Positions 39,739-52,314 of a stretch of DNA of 64,000 nucleotides are shown here, piece by piece. A program made the position numbers and the translations under genes. Each line of letters opens with the position of its first letter. Position 1 is the first letter of the stretch. Source of the DNA: Pempheris klunzingeri (Eukaryota; Chordata; Actinopteri; Acropomatiformes; Pempheridae); NCBI RefSeq assembly GCF_042242105.1, contig NC_092014.1, positions 4,713,874-4,777,873 of the forward strand, in the 5' to 3' direction. The notes below the pieces were generated by a model. That model worked only from the letters and a program-made list of their open reading frames with translations. It searched no databases and had not been told where the DNA came from.

Positions 39739-39811
39739 GTCCCAGTGGCCTAATGGATAAGGCATCAGCCTCCGGAGCTGGGGATTGTGGGTTCAAGTCC
39801 CACCTGGGACT
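39739..39811 (+). tRNA. tRNA-Arg (anticodon CCG)
   Basis: Delivers arginine to CGG codons. All four stems pair: acceptor GTCCCAG/CTGGGAC, D-stem GCC/GGC, anticodon stem TCAGC/GCTGG (one G-T), and T-stem GTGGG/CCCAC. The anticodon loop CTCCGGA gives CCG. Internal promoter boxes are present: A box TGGCCTAATGG and B box GGTTCAAGTCC. There is no intron and no encoded CCA. No run of four T follows closely (the first clear one is near 39899), which is unusual for a polymerase III gene. It stands alone between c1qtnf6 and tmprss6. Confidence 0.88.
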
Positions 39812-41015
39812 TGATGCTTGAGTCTGAGTCAAACCATTGGCCTTGTCTGGACAGTGGTGGTCTATACCTGTGACCAGAGGAGCAAATGAGAACAGAGTTT
39901 GTTCAGTTTTTTTCTTTCTTCCCCCAGTCATTAACTTTCAGCTTCAGCTGGCAGTCTGCTCGCCCTCATTTCCCCTCTGAAATGACTTTTTTTTTAAGCA
40001 ACAGTTTTGCCAGGTCAAAATGGAAGAGAAATTCATTCCAGCCATTCAAAGCCTCCAAATATTCCCCAACTTTTTTAGTCCAGAGTAATAAACATCTCGG
40101 AAACAATGCATGGACATTGTTTCCATCCGTTGCTGGCTTATGTTGTAAATTCTGATGTCATTTTTAGGATTTTCTCCTTAATTGTGATTCCTGCTACTTG
40201 ACTTGTACATGTGATAGTGTCTAGCTGTGTTGATAAAATAATTAGACATTGTGAAAAATACTTCTGGCCTTTGAGTTTCATTGTTCGTTGTTTTTGACTA
40301 ATTTATCTCATGCAAACAAACAGAAGTAAAGGATATGTGGCTCAGGCTAATTCCCTCAGAATATATACACATGGACGATGGTGTTTCCCTGCTGTATGTT
40401 CGTTTGTACCTAATGTAAATATTATGGTCAGTGTCTAACAAGATTTGAGCCAAGACAAGGCATGTATTTATGACGTTCTGTTTGGCTGGAATGAAATAAG
40501 CTCCATCTGTCCTTCTAACTGTGTTCATAGGCAATGCAAAACATAAGAGCAGCAAGATGGCCGACGTCCATAATTTAATCAACATCCCACGCCAAGTCTG
40601 CTGGCCTTTTCCTTCTGGCTCTCTCCTCTGCACGATTTTGGTAATCACACCTCAACTGTGGAACGCGCTCATGTCTACACAACCACTCTGCTGATAAATA
40701 TACGGATGGATTGTTTGCATTGATACTGTATATATGGATAAATTGCTGAATTGTTTGATTGATTAACTGACTGCAGAGGTTAAGGGAGCTGCACTCGAAC
40801 AGGCGTCTTCTGTCTGGCACTCTCCTCCGTGTTGATCCCTGACCTGAAAACCTCCGACTCCTCTGAGGCTGAGTGGGAAACGGCACATTATGTAAGATAA
40901 CTGCACTTTTTTCTTTCACCTCTCAGGGAACTAACATTGTGATCTCGTATAGTTGATTGTGACAGAAGCATCATATTTTTTGTGGGTAACCAGAACCTTG
41001 TTTTTATCTCTGGGG

Positions 41016-41018
<3 letters not shown>
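39812..41018. other. Gene-free stretch
   Basis: No supported feature between the tRNA gene and the next microsatellite. Confidence 0.4.

Positions 41019-41055
<37 letters not shown>
41019..41055. repeat. (TG)n microsatellite
   Basis: Pure TG tract of about 36 bases, followed 20 bases later by a T run. Confidence 0.95.
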
Positions 41056-41058
<3 letters not shown>

Positions 41059-41858
41059 GGAGGCAGATACATTTTTTTTTTTTTGATAGATGCTACAACT
41101 TGAGCTCAGTGGCCCAGTTTGGTAGACTTGGCACCAACACATTGATCATAGATGAGAATAGCATTAAATAGTTTTATTCTTTGTTTATCTCAGTGGACTG
41201 GATCACGCCTGGGTTACACTTGGCACGGGATAATCAGCTGACAATGTTTATCTATGTATTTAATAATTATGGAACCCACCTGGCTTATGAATTGCCATGT
41301 TATTGTTATGTGACATTAACCACAAGCAGCAAATGTCAATTTGTAAATAGAAATACCCCTTTACATTAGCCGACCATTTATTTATCTTGCTTGCATTGCA
41401 TTTATGTGTAACTGCGCCTCCTAATGGTGGTCAAAAGAAAAAGATCAAAAGCTCATTTACAAATAATTCAATGCATAAAGCTTTAGAAATATATTTGTTA
41501 TTTTAAAATCTAAATGTCATAATGAGTCAAAATGTCCCATCAAACACACTCCACAGAGGATGGTGAAGGTCTTTTATAAGCATTGAACATTAATGCATAT
41601 GTAGCCGTCATGATGGATGATTTCTGTGGCCCCTAGAGGCCAGTTTAAGCACTGTCGTTATGCCTCACAGAGCAGAACTGTCATTATGGTTTACAGCCTA
41701 ATAAAATACCAATTACATTGAAAATGGGAACTTCCGAATATTGAAACGCCCCCGTAGGATTAAGACTCATTTCCAGAGTGAAAAAAAGATGAGCGGGATA
41801 TAGAGGGGTAGTTAATGAGACACAGAGGAGAAGAGGGAGGAGAGATGAAGAGAGTAAT

Positions 41859-41925
<67 letters not shown>
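41859..41925. repeat. (GATA)n tetranucleotide array
   Basis: About 16-17 uninterrupted copies of GATA/TAGA. Confidence 0.97.
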
Positions 41926-42720
41926 GTTCTTGTCTGTCATTCAGCGGCATCAAATCCAATTTCCGAGGACAAACGCCCTCCACTCCAGTTTTGTTTACAA
42001 ATCACAATGACTCATGAGCATCCGGCCACAGGGAGGGATGCCAGGCTCTGGCACCTGCTCCCAATCCCTGTGAGAATATCATTGTTGTTGATAATAAAAA
42101 GGGCTGAAAAGAAAAATTGCCTCCCCTTGGACAGTGATAAGTGATTCATAGACCCCAGAAATAACCCCTGAGATTCTAAAAACCAGCTCGCAGCATTAAA
42201 CTAACACCTGCAAACAGTATCCCCTTGACGTCAGATGGCAGAGGATGAAGTATTGCCCCGGCTGTAGTTGCATGTATCTCCACAAGAGGGAGATGTCACT
42301 CACAGAGAGGGTTTTAGTGGATCTGGGGATGGCAAAGTCCGTCTGTTGGTCAGTTCACCGGGGATCCAGACTGGAACTTTTGTTTTAAATTAGTTTGATT
42401 TTAAATTACGTAAAGACATTCATAGTCCCCAGAGGATAAATCCCAATGATCATCCTACTTTTGCTCCAGCGCCACCAAGAGGTTGTCTCACCAACTACGG
42501 GACGGATCACTGTTATTATCACAGTCACTTCCAGCCAAACATACAAAAACATGTAAACTTGATCACAAATCAGATGGAAAAAATGTCCAAAATATATATC
42601 GATATCTTCAAATATTGAACATTTGAACTGTAAGAGAGAAAATGATCAATTAAGGGATTACATGATCTTTAACAAAGTATTTAATTTGAGTCCCGTTTAA
42701 CATTCTGACTAACATTTCAT

Positions 42721-42726
42721 TTTATT
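42721..42726 (-). promoter_or_regulatory. Candidate tmprss6 polyadenylation signal
   Basis: TTTATT on the plus strand is AATAAA on the minus strand, 206 bases beyond the tmprss6 stop codon, a usual distance for a short 3' UTR. Confidence 0.45.
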
Positions 42727-42931
42727 TTCATAATTATCATAATATCACTTCTGCCACATAAATAAGATTAACTGTTATCATCTTCATTACTTTGGAATAA
42801 AGACTTTCATTCTTTATCACCTTTATCACCAATCTCAAATCATCTGCCAGCGCTTTCTATCCTGTTTTCATTTGCTCACAGCTCCTGGTTATGGTAATAT
42901 TGATGTAAAGATGATGAAGATCTCCGGTGTC

Positions 42932-43096
42932 TCAGGGGCTGCTGATGACCTGCTCGATCCAGTCAGTGAGCCTGGTGATGCGAGTGTAGACGCCGTAGTA
43001 GTCTGGACGCCCGCAGCCTCTGCCCCAGCTCACCACCCCGGCCAGGAACCAGCGACCCGTCGGCTCCTGGCACACCAAGGGACCACCAGAGTCTCC
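42932..43096 (-). CDS. tmprss6: tmprss6 exon 17
   Basis: Residues 742-795. It opens with GDSGGP carrying catalytic S744, contains [19 protein letters not shown], and ends in TGA. Phase 0 acceptor CTCTGTCAG. Confidence 0.95.
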   Translation of the reverse strand, partial: GDSGGPLVCQEPTGRWFLAGVVSWGRGCGRPDYYGVYTRITRLTDWIEQVISSP

Positions 43097-46000
43097 CTGA
43101 CAGAGACAGTGTTAAAAGGGCAATGTTAATGTCTGTAAAGCAGACAGCAACCGTAACAAGTGACAAGGCTTTTGATCAATACTGGTGACTCAACTATGAT
43201 ATCACTTGGTGCTTGGAGCTTTATGGTCTGTACCATCTATACCATCTGTTTATTTCACACACATTCCCAACCCTGAGGACTTGATGTGATGCACCCAACA
43301 TATGTGTGTTTATACTAAGATACAATAGCTAGCAGGGTATTTTCTAATTACCATAAAATGCTCTAGAAGCCTTTCTGGATATTAGACGATTGTATGTTGT
43401 GCCACTGAATGCTTCTGAATGCACTTTGATTCAATTGTTTTGTTTTGGGATTGTTTTTGCCACTTGGGGGCAGAACAACTCTAATTTTAAACATAATATT
43501 GACATCTTATGTAGTTTGTCACGGTGAATGTGTCAGCAGCAGCATCCAGCAGACACAAAGCAGCATTAGGATCATTTTTTTTGTCCACCCAACAAATCCA
43601 AGTGTAATGTTCACTCTGCTTTTAGCTCTGCTTGGCTCCTGAGGGAAACATCTGTCGCTTTAGCTGTTAAATGCTCCACTATGTTCACCAGCTTGTTGCT
43701 AATTTCAGCTATTTGGTGCTGGCCAGGTAGCTTATGATGGGTTTTTAGAGTTTTTCTCTGAAAATAGCTACCTGCTAGTTGATGGGAACCACAACAGTAA
43801 AGACGTGGCCTGTAAAACCAAAGCAATGTGTTTAAAAATGCTTAAAAAAACACCACAGCGATGAAGGGAATCAGGTGATATCAGGTCATAATTATCTGTG
43901 GGTTGGACACCTTTTATTTCATGTTGAAATTTAATCTACTGTTGATATGAAAATATTGATTATAGTGCAATAATGATTCAATTCAACCTGTATTGCAAAA
44001 TGGAATGAAAAAACAGCCTTATATCTTCTTCTATACCTTCTTCTATATTGTATGCACGTTTCGTTGTACCTGACAGGCATCTTTCTCTCCACTGCGGTAA
44101 CCGGCACAAAGCATTCTGGGAGTGACCAGGTGGCCGTAGGAGCGAACACAGGCTTCCTCGCTGACCAGGCGAACATCCACCTTCTGAAGCACATTACTTG
44201 CAGTGCCTGAAGAGGACAGCGAGAGACCGTTAATCATTCTATGTTCCTCACTAGAGACAAAGCATAAATTATATTTTGAAGCTACAGCCAAAGGTCTGCA
44301 GTCATTTCCACCTCCTAATGTTGTGCAGTGCTTTTTATTCACCTACTGGATCAATTCTAGAGCTGCAACTCACCAAACCACACAACAGACAATGAAATAT
44401 ATATCAGACTCCAGTCATGTCAGTTCCTCAGTTTCAGGGGAAACCATTAATCGTATATATGGCTAACACACCACAATAACCACTCTGAAGATACCCTGCA
44501 TGGCTGTAGTAGCATGTTTTATGTGCACACAGTTCCCAACCAGCAGTAAACAAAAGGTGTGTGGTGAATCTTTCATCCTTACAGTGAAAAGCCACCACTT
44601 CATTGGAAATATAGTAGCAACCACACTTTAAAACACAAAAATCTACTGAAGATTTTCCCTCAAAAGTTGCAAAGCCATGTACATCTTGTGAATTTTCACT
44701 AACTCTGTGTGCCGGAAGAGGGTTTCTAGCATCTTCTCTCAAGAAGGCATCAGCCCGCTCGCTGGGTGCATAATTCATCAGAAACCACAACCCACACACT
44801 TGCACCCACATCGCTCTATCTCCTCTTGCCTCTTTAATTTCAAAAAGTTAAGTTTTCACGATATTATCAAAATATCATTCAAATGTTCCTCCATACTGGG
44901 ATCTGCACAAAGACTCCTCACATCTTGTCCGCTATTTCAAAGTGTCACTGACAAGATTTGTTTTTTAAAAGCTTTAAAAGGTCATATAAAATCACTTCCT
45001 GCAAAAATACTGCATTACACTGCATGATACATGTGTCGGTGAAAAAGGTTTACTAGTCACCATGTAACAGGGATAAAACAACTTCATACCAAATCAAATA
45101 CTGCACTTGGACGCACAAAATCATATATTGCAAGTTCATTTTAGAATAGTTCATATTTGCAAAACTGCATAACTTAATTAAGTGTCAAGGCACAATAATG
45201 TTTTTCTCTAAGGGGGGATTAATGAAAAACAAATTCCTTAACATGTAGTCCTGAGAAAAGCATTGTATGCATGACAGTTCTATAACATTGCAAGGCTTTC
45301 TTCTTTCATTGACTTTCATCCAGAAGGTCAGGGTCCTCTGTAAAATCAGCTGTTAAAGTTTGCTTTAAATGTATTTATTTGTAGACTTAGTTAACCAACA
45401 TATTTCAGTTTTCTTTTATTATTATTCATTTTCAGTCCCAGTTTGGTTAGCCACATTGCACCCAGGTGCAAAAAGCATCTGCCTTTAATAAATCACTGGT
45501 GCGAAACCAGCTAGTAGGTGATGGTGAACTTAGTGATGGATTTCTAACTGGTGCAACCCAATGCTATTCTATCCCTCAGTACAAGTTTACTTCTTACCAG
45601 AATACAACAATAATTGAAATTAAACAATCTTGCAGGTTTTCAGGTTTTGAAAATTACTTTTTGGACGTCACAAGCCAAGCAAGTTGAGGACCACAGTGGC
45701 CAGTGACTACTTTTAGTGCTACCTCTCATTGTCTGCCAGCTACCACTACTTCAATCAGCATTTCACCCTCTATCTTCTCTCAAGCTCCCCTTCCCTCTAT
45801 CCCTCCTTACCCCCCTCACGGAGAGCCCCCCAGCCAGTGACCCAGCAGATCAGGTCCGGCTCCAACTGGTGGGTGGGTGGAGGCAGGCAGGCGGGTCGAG
45901 CATGTGCAGCCAGCACCATGAGTGCAGACCGGTCTAGCTTCAGCAGGGCCAGGTCATAGTCGTGGGACTCGTCGTCGTAGTACTGGTGAAGGTGGATCTG

Positions 46001-47037
46001 CTGGACCTGCACCACTTCTTCTGTAGAGCTGCTGCGGTTTAGCAGGAGTTTACCCAAGTAGACCGTCCACACCGAAGGGGAGTAGAGGCTGCAGGAGCGG
46101 GAGGAGGAAAAAGAGAATTTATTTCCAGAGCACAAATTAAAATAACATGATATTTTGATTCGTAACTATTTTAGAACCAAATCTTCCCCATCCTCTTAAG
46201 TGTCAACACTCACTAAAGCTTTTAATCGCCATACAAGAAACATTAAGAAAGAGGAATTGTTAATCTTCTACAGCATTTTGCAGCTCTAGTTTTGATCATG
46301 GTCCAGCCAGCTGAATCTGGCATTGAAAGCATATATAAATACATTAATGCATTAGCTTTGAGTCAGACAGGCTGTTACAGCTAAGCTCTGGACAACAAAG
46401 ACACAACAGCAGGACTGAACATAGGAGAAGTTTGGAGAAAACAAAGGTAAACAACTTACTAAAAAGTGTGAAAAGTGCTTCATCAAATTCAGTGAAAAAA
46501 AACATTTTTAATTAAAGAGAAAAAGCTTGTCATTTTTGCTAAAAGTCCCTGAAAGAAACCACTTCCTCTCCTCTCTTCCTCCACTTACTGGTCGTCATAG
46601 AAACAGTGGGCAGCGGACGCCACCCATTGGCTGGAGATTAGCGCACCCCCGCAGATGTGGGTACCCCGCACCTGCAGGCTGGCCTGCCACGGCCACTCCC
46701 CCTCCGTAGCACTGGTCCCCCCCACAATACGGCTGGAGAACTGCCTCACACCGCAGTCTGAATACACACACACAGATATTAAAACACACCCATATATAGA
46801 CAGCTAAGTGTAGACTATGACTAATCACATCAGATCTCATTGATTAACTTTACAGCACGACATCACAAAATGTCAACGTGTAAAGCCAAACCTGACAACA
46901 AAAGTGTGTTTATCTCACCACATTGTTTTTCATCTGAGGCGTCGGGGCAGTCGGTGACAAAATCACACTCTGGGTTCGGCTTCTTCAGACATGTTCCATC
47001 AGCGCACATATAGGTCATGTCTGTACACTGCACACCT

Positions 47038-47076
<39 letters not shown>

Positions 47077-47230
47077 TATTTTTAATGATCTGCTTTGCTG
47101 CTGTTAGAGCCTTGTGCATTTCTGGGTTGAGGTTTTAGCTAATTATGAGGTGATAAGGTGTTTGTCCAGGAAGTGAAAAGTTTTAATAGTTTAGAATGAA
47201 GGTGCTATTTTTTGCAAAAGTCTGTGCAAA

Positions 47231-47266
<36 letters not shown>

Positions 47267-50200
47267 TGTGCTTGTGATGGTGTGTATTTGCACATGTGAT
47301 GTGAGTTTCTTACCGTCAGTACAGTTCATCTCATCCGTTGCTTCAGGGCAGTCGGGGTGCTGGTCACACAGCTTGTAGTAGTCCACACACTGACTGTCCT
47401 CTGGACACTGGAACTTTGCCACACATACTGGAAAACACACACACATACACACACACACAAGGAAAAGGTCTTGCATGTGTCCATATACTGAAACACAATC
47501 AGTCTATAAGTATATCAGTATTTAATTTTCAGTTTTCATTCACAATTTCATAGTTTGAGACTTGAATGTTTGGGTAGATAACCAGAGGCAGTGCATGTTG
47601 TTACATTTGAATGGGAAAGAATATGTTTTTCTATGAAACAATACATTAACATTTTCTTTTTTATACCTTTTACTCTCTGAAGTGTTAATATAACATTATA
47701 ACTGTATTTAATGAGTGGCTAATCCATGACCTGCCAGTAGTCACACTTAAAAAGTCTGCCCAATCATAGCATCGTAGTTTGACAAGCTACCAAATCTCAC
47801 AGGTTTTTACATTGGTAGATGCAATCTGGCATCCAAATGGGTTGAGAAGATTTAAAAAGAACAGGCCCATCAGATCAGATCAGCATCACCCTCAGACTTT
47901 TCGGCCAGCCGGTGTTCGTGAGCAGCATGCTGATGGTCCTCATGTCACAGATGTTTGAACTACCTGGCTATTAGCAGATTTTATCATATAAATCTAGTGA
48001 CTTCTTATCTTCCAAAGTGACATCTGTGATGTGATGGTGTAGTGGTGGATGTTTTGTTCACCCTTGACAATCCTGTGTCATTTATGCTGTTGCAGAGTGT
48101 TGCTTCCACCTCACTGGCTGCAATTCGTTCATTTTGACATTATTTGAGAGTAAATTCATCACCACCTAAACACATTGGGATTCAGTGGCTCCACTTTTTA
48201 GGTTCCCCCCCACACCACGTGTCAATTTCCTGTTTCAACTGAAAGTAATGCACAGCACATAAATAAATACCGCAGTTCCTCTCGTCAAGTCCGTTGGGAC
48301 AGTCCTTGATTCCATCACAGGCAGGAACACACAGGCCATTAATAGAACACAGAAACTGGCCAGGGCAAGCTATAAAAAACACAAAGACACATGCAAACAC
48401 ACAATCCAAAAATCTGTTCAGAAGCAGATTGCAAATGAAATATACGGAACCCCTAAGGGGACGGTGGGGAGAAGAAAATAGATGCATTCTCAAACAAAAC
48501 AGTTTTATTGAAGTCGGTGTTCTTCTGGGTCAGTTCAGCATCATGGAATTAACCACAATAGTGGAGCTCACACAGCAGTGGGAGGCCTCAAATATAAAAA
48601 CATTAAATCAGTTCTTAGCAGCAGGCACAGTTTTCACCACCTCGAATGACAAGGAGGGCTGTAGAGAGACCGATCTGATCGATGTGTGCTAGTATGCCTA
48701 ATGGCCAGTTCACCTCTACATGTCATTCCAAACATGTGTCTGTGTTACAGTGGAGCGTGCATGAAAATATACATCTTCATACACAATAGATATGTTAGTG
48801 TCTTGGCTGTGTCTTCTGCATACGCCACTTACGATCCGACAGGTTGAAGACACTGTAGTGCAGCTGAAGGCCCGGCCCTGTGAGTGACACCTCCGACGTC
48901 ATGACAACAGTGGCTGTCGTGGAGAGCAGGAAGAGGCGTTCATTGTATGGCTGCAGGCTCCTGGTACCACACAGTCTAAGAAAAGGACGTACACACTGAA
49001 AATCAATGGAAGCTGGCTGCAGAGACATCAAGAAGCCCACAGGTTAAAGAAATGTTGTTAAAATAAATATAGTGTGCCCTTAAGCACGGCACTTGTCTCT
49101 CAGTCTGTCCAAGGACCTGATCTGTCCTGGCTGAACACCAGTTCAAAAAGCACACAATTCGTCAGACTGAACATCAACAGAAACATGAAATGCCTCTAAA
49201 TTGAAGTAAAAAAAAAAAAAAGGCCTCCCATGAAAAATAATCTGTAGGGTGACTGCAGGAGGCTCATGTGGGACGCTGCTGCCCCCTGTTGTTCAAGCAC
49301 AGAATCAAATAATGAGATGGTGCGTACAGCAGGTTTTTACAGTGTTTGGATCATTTCTGTTTTCTAGTTATTATGACACCAACTTAAAAGTCTGCACATA
49401 ATGACCTGTTTGGGAAATTTTTACATGCATGGAAGCTTCCTGTCAGAGACCAAACCACACACAGGTGGCAGTTATAAATAGACATATAAATAGACTAAGG
49501 TAACTTTTTCCGATGTAACTGCTCGTGCATGAAAAATATCCTGTCAGTTAATGAATATATTATTCTATTTATTCTTAGCGGTGTATGACAGTAGACGGGT
49601 TAAAGAAGTAGTGCTCGACCTAAAATGTCTATGCAGATTAAAAACTTTTATATATAAATTGTGGTGTACACACTTTTCACTTGTCATTCGCACAGGTGCC
49701 AGTGCCAGGTGTTAAAAGAGTTTGAAAAAGAAAAGAAAGAAAAAACTATCTTGAATTCAAACGTTTTGTAAATTTGAAAATCTACGTTTATATCGATTGA
49801 TCAAGGCATTGTCAACATTACACCAGCAGTAGATTACGTTGTGTATTAATTGGTCTTTGTGAAGCTTAGACAGCCGCTCATAAAATCTTGTTGGTCTCTG
49901 AAGTCTTTGAATCATTCACACTGCAGGTTAATCTGACCACTCAGGCGCAGAGTCGCCCTGCGTTCTCCCAGACCAGCCAGCCCACCTCCGGTTCTGGATC
50001 ATCCACTGTCCCTGGGTACAGGCCTCATTGTAGCTGGCCCTGCTCAGTTCGTAGCCCTCAAATTCAAGAGACAAGCCCATCCCCACACTGGGCATCTGAA
50101 ATCACACAAAAGTCCAATAAAGTATCATTGATATAAGTGGCTGCAAATAGTTAACCAGGTACCAAGAATAAGAAGACATATGAGCGAAGTGTCTTACAGT

Positions 50201-52273
50201 AAAAGTCCAGGTACAGTTGGTGTCAGGGGGGTAGTAGCTGGGGAAGAAAGGCGTCCGCAGTGTCCCCTGAACTCCTGACACCGCCTTCAGCTCTATAGTG
50301 GAGTTACATTCTGAGAAAAAGAAAGACAGAGACAGAAAGAGAGACAGTATTTCAAAGTACAATCCTTTATACTTGGAGATATCAATTGATTCCAACTATA
50401 AAACATCAGCATCAAGGGCTTGGCAGATTTTCACTTGCTGCTGAGAAACAGAGCCTGCAGGTTTTGATGCAACAGGGCCTGACCTGGTCTAAGGTGGTTT
50501 TACACAGGCCTTGCTGGGGATGCTTTACTAGGCTAGATTTCTGCTTAAACTAGTTAAACCTAAGCCGGTGCAGCTGCTGAGTAAACACACATTTTTACAG
50601 CGCACGGCTGAGTGGAAAGTTTTATAGCTCTGCTGCATGTTTAAATAGAAAAAAAAAAGGTGTGTGGTGTGGTGTCAGTGACAGGGGAATTCAGGGGGTT
50701 GAAAAGTCAGCTCAGCAGCCTAGCTAACTAACTCAAAATAGAGAATGACAAAGTAATGTGGATATTTTGGTAGCGTATTGCTGGGTAGCCTTTTTCTGTC
50801 GGTCATCAGTTAACATGCTACTTTGGTCCAGACTGACATATCTCACAACTGTGGATTGTCACAAATTTTCTTACAGGAATTTATAGTCCCCAGAGGGCTT
50901 AAGTACAGCAACACAGAGCAGCCAAGCATGGCTTCAGACTCCTGTCTCATAATCTTAACAATTTCCTCTTGCGCCTTCACACTTGGCTTTAGTCTGTCAA
51001 TAGCAAAGCTGCTCAACCTCCTCTCAGTCTGTGTATGTAACATTGTATGAAACATTTCTGAACTAGTACAAGAAGGCCTTGGTTTTCAGGGGTTCTTACC
51101 CTGACAGCTCCACACCTGTGCAGACAAAGAGAAGGGGTCCTTGTAGTTGTACAGACCCTGTTTCCAAACCACCGTCATCCACTCGCCTGAAGACAGGACG
51201 CGCACCACGCGCTCATGTCTGCTGCAGCCATACACACTGGGAGGAGAGAGAGAAAGATGGACAGAAACACAGACAATATGTGATGCTCAGCAGAGGGTAA
51301 ATACTGGCCTGATATGTCACGTCAAACAAACATATCTGTCTGTGGATGAAACTCACGAGGTGATGAGGTGAGTATCTGTGGGGGTGAGGGAGTTGTACAC
51401 CAACAGCCTGTCCCGACACTCCGGCAGCAGCCACTCCATGTGGAGCTCCAGCTGGGAGCCGGGGGGAGCCTGGAGGTGCCACAGGCAGAAGGAGCGTTGC
51501 GTGTCGGGGCCACGGAGAGCCACGGGACTGCTGGATACCACCTTCTGGTAGCTGTAGCAGTCTTGGGGAAGGGATAGCAAAAACTGAGCATTACAGTTTA
51601 GCTGGTCTTATTTGGGATTTGTGTTGAAGTAAATTTTTATTCATGTTACAGTAGTTTATTAACTTATCTGTCAAAGCTGGTGGGACATGAATGGCAGCAT
51701 CATGTTGTAGTGGAATGTTTTGCCTTGTTTGGAGCTACTGTATTGAATGAAACACTAAAAAAATGTTGGCTAAATGCCTCCCTGAACAGCTAAGTGATGT
51801 TCAATCATAACGTAGCATAAATAACTAATCACAGCAGGTCTTTAAAGTGTGAATTTCTATGCATGTTGGGGCCGTGTACAAATTTGTTTGGAATAAAATT
51901 CTAGATCATATCATTCTTTGAAATATAAATATCATGTCAATAAACCAATTTGTAGAGTTTCTCATCCCTCACCTCAACTATAAATGTATAATATTACATG
52001 GAAAAAGCACTCTCCTCTCTGCAGTTGCTTCCATGCATTACAGTTTTGAAATCAATAAATTCTTAAAAAAATAACAAATTATGAACAAGAAAGTTAAAAA
52101 ATAAAAAAGTGATACCAAATGAGGCTTCCAAATGCTCTATAACTTTGGAGTCAGTTTCTGTAGGGAGCACAACAAAAAGAGAAAGGAGAAATGAAAGTAA
52201 ATAAATGTAAGCACTTTTCATCCTTGTGTCGTACTTCTTCATTTCCCCTCACACACTTTTAACTCCTGTCTTA

Positions 52274-52314
<41 letters not shown>

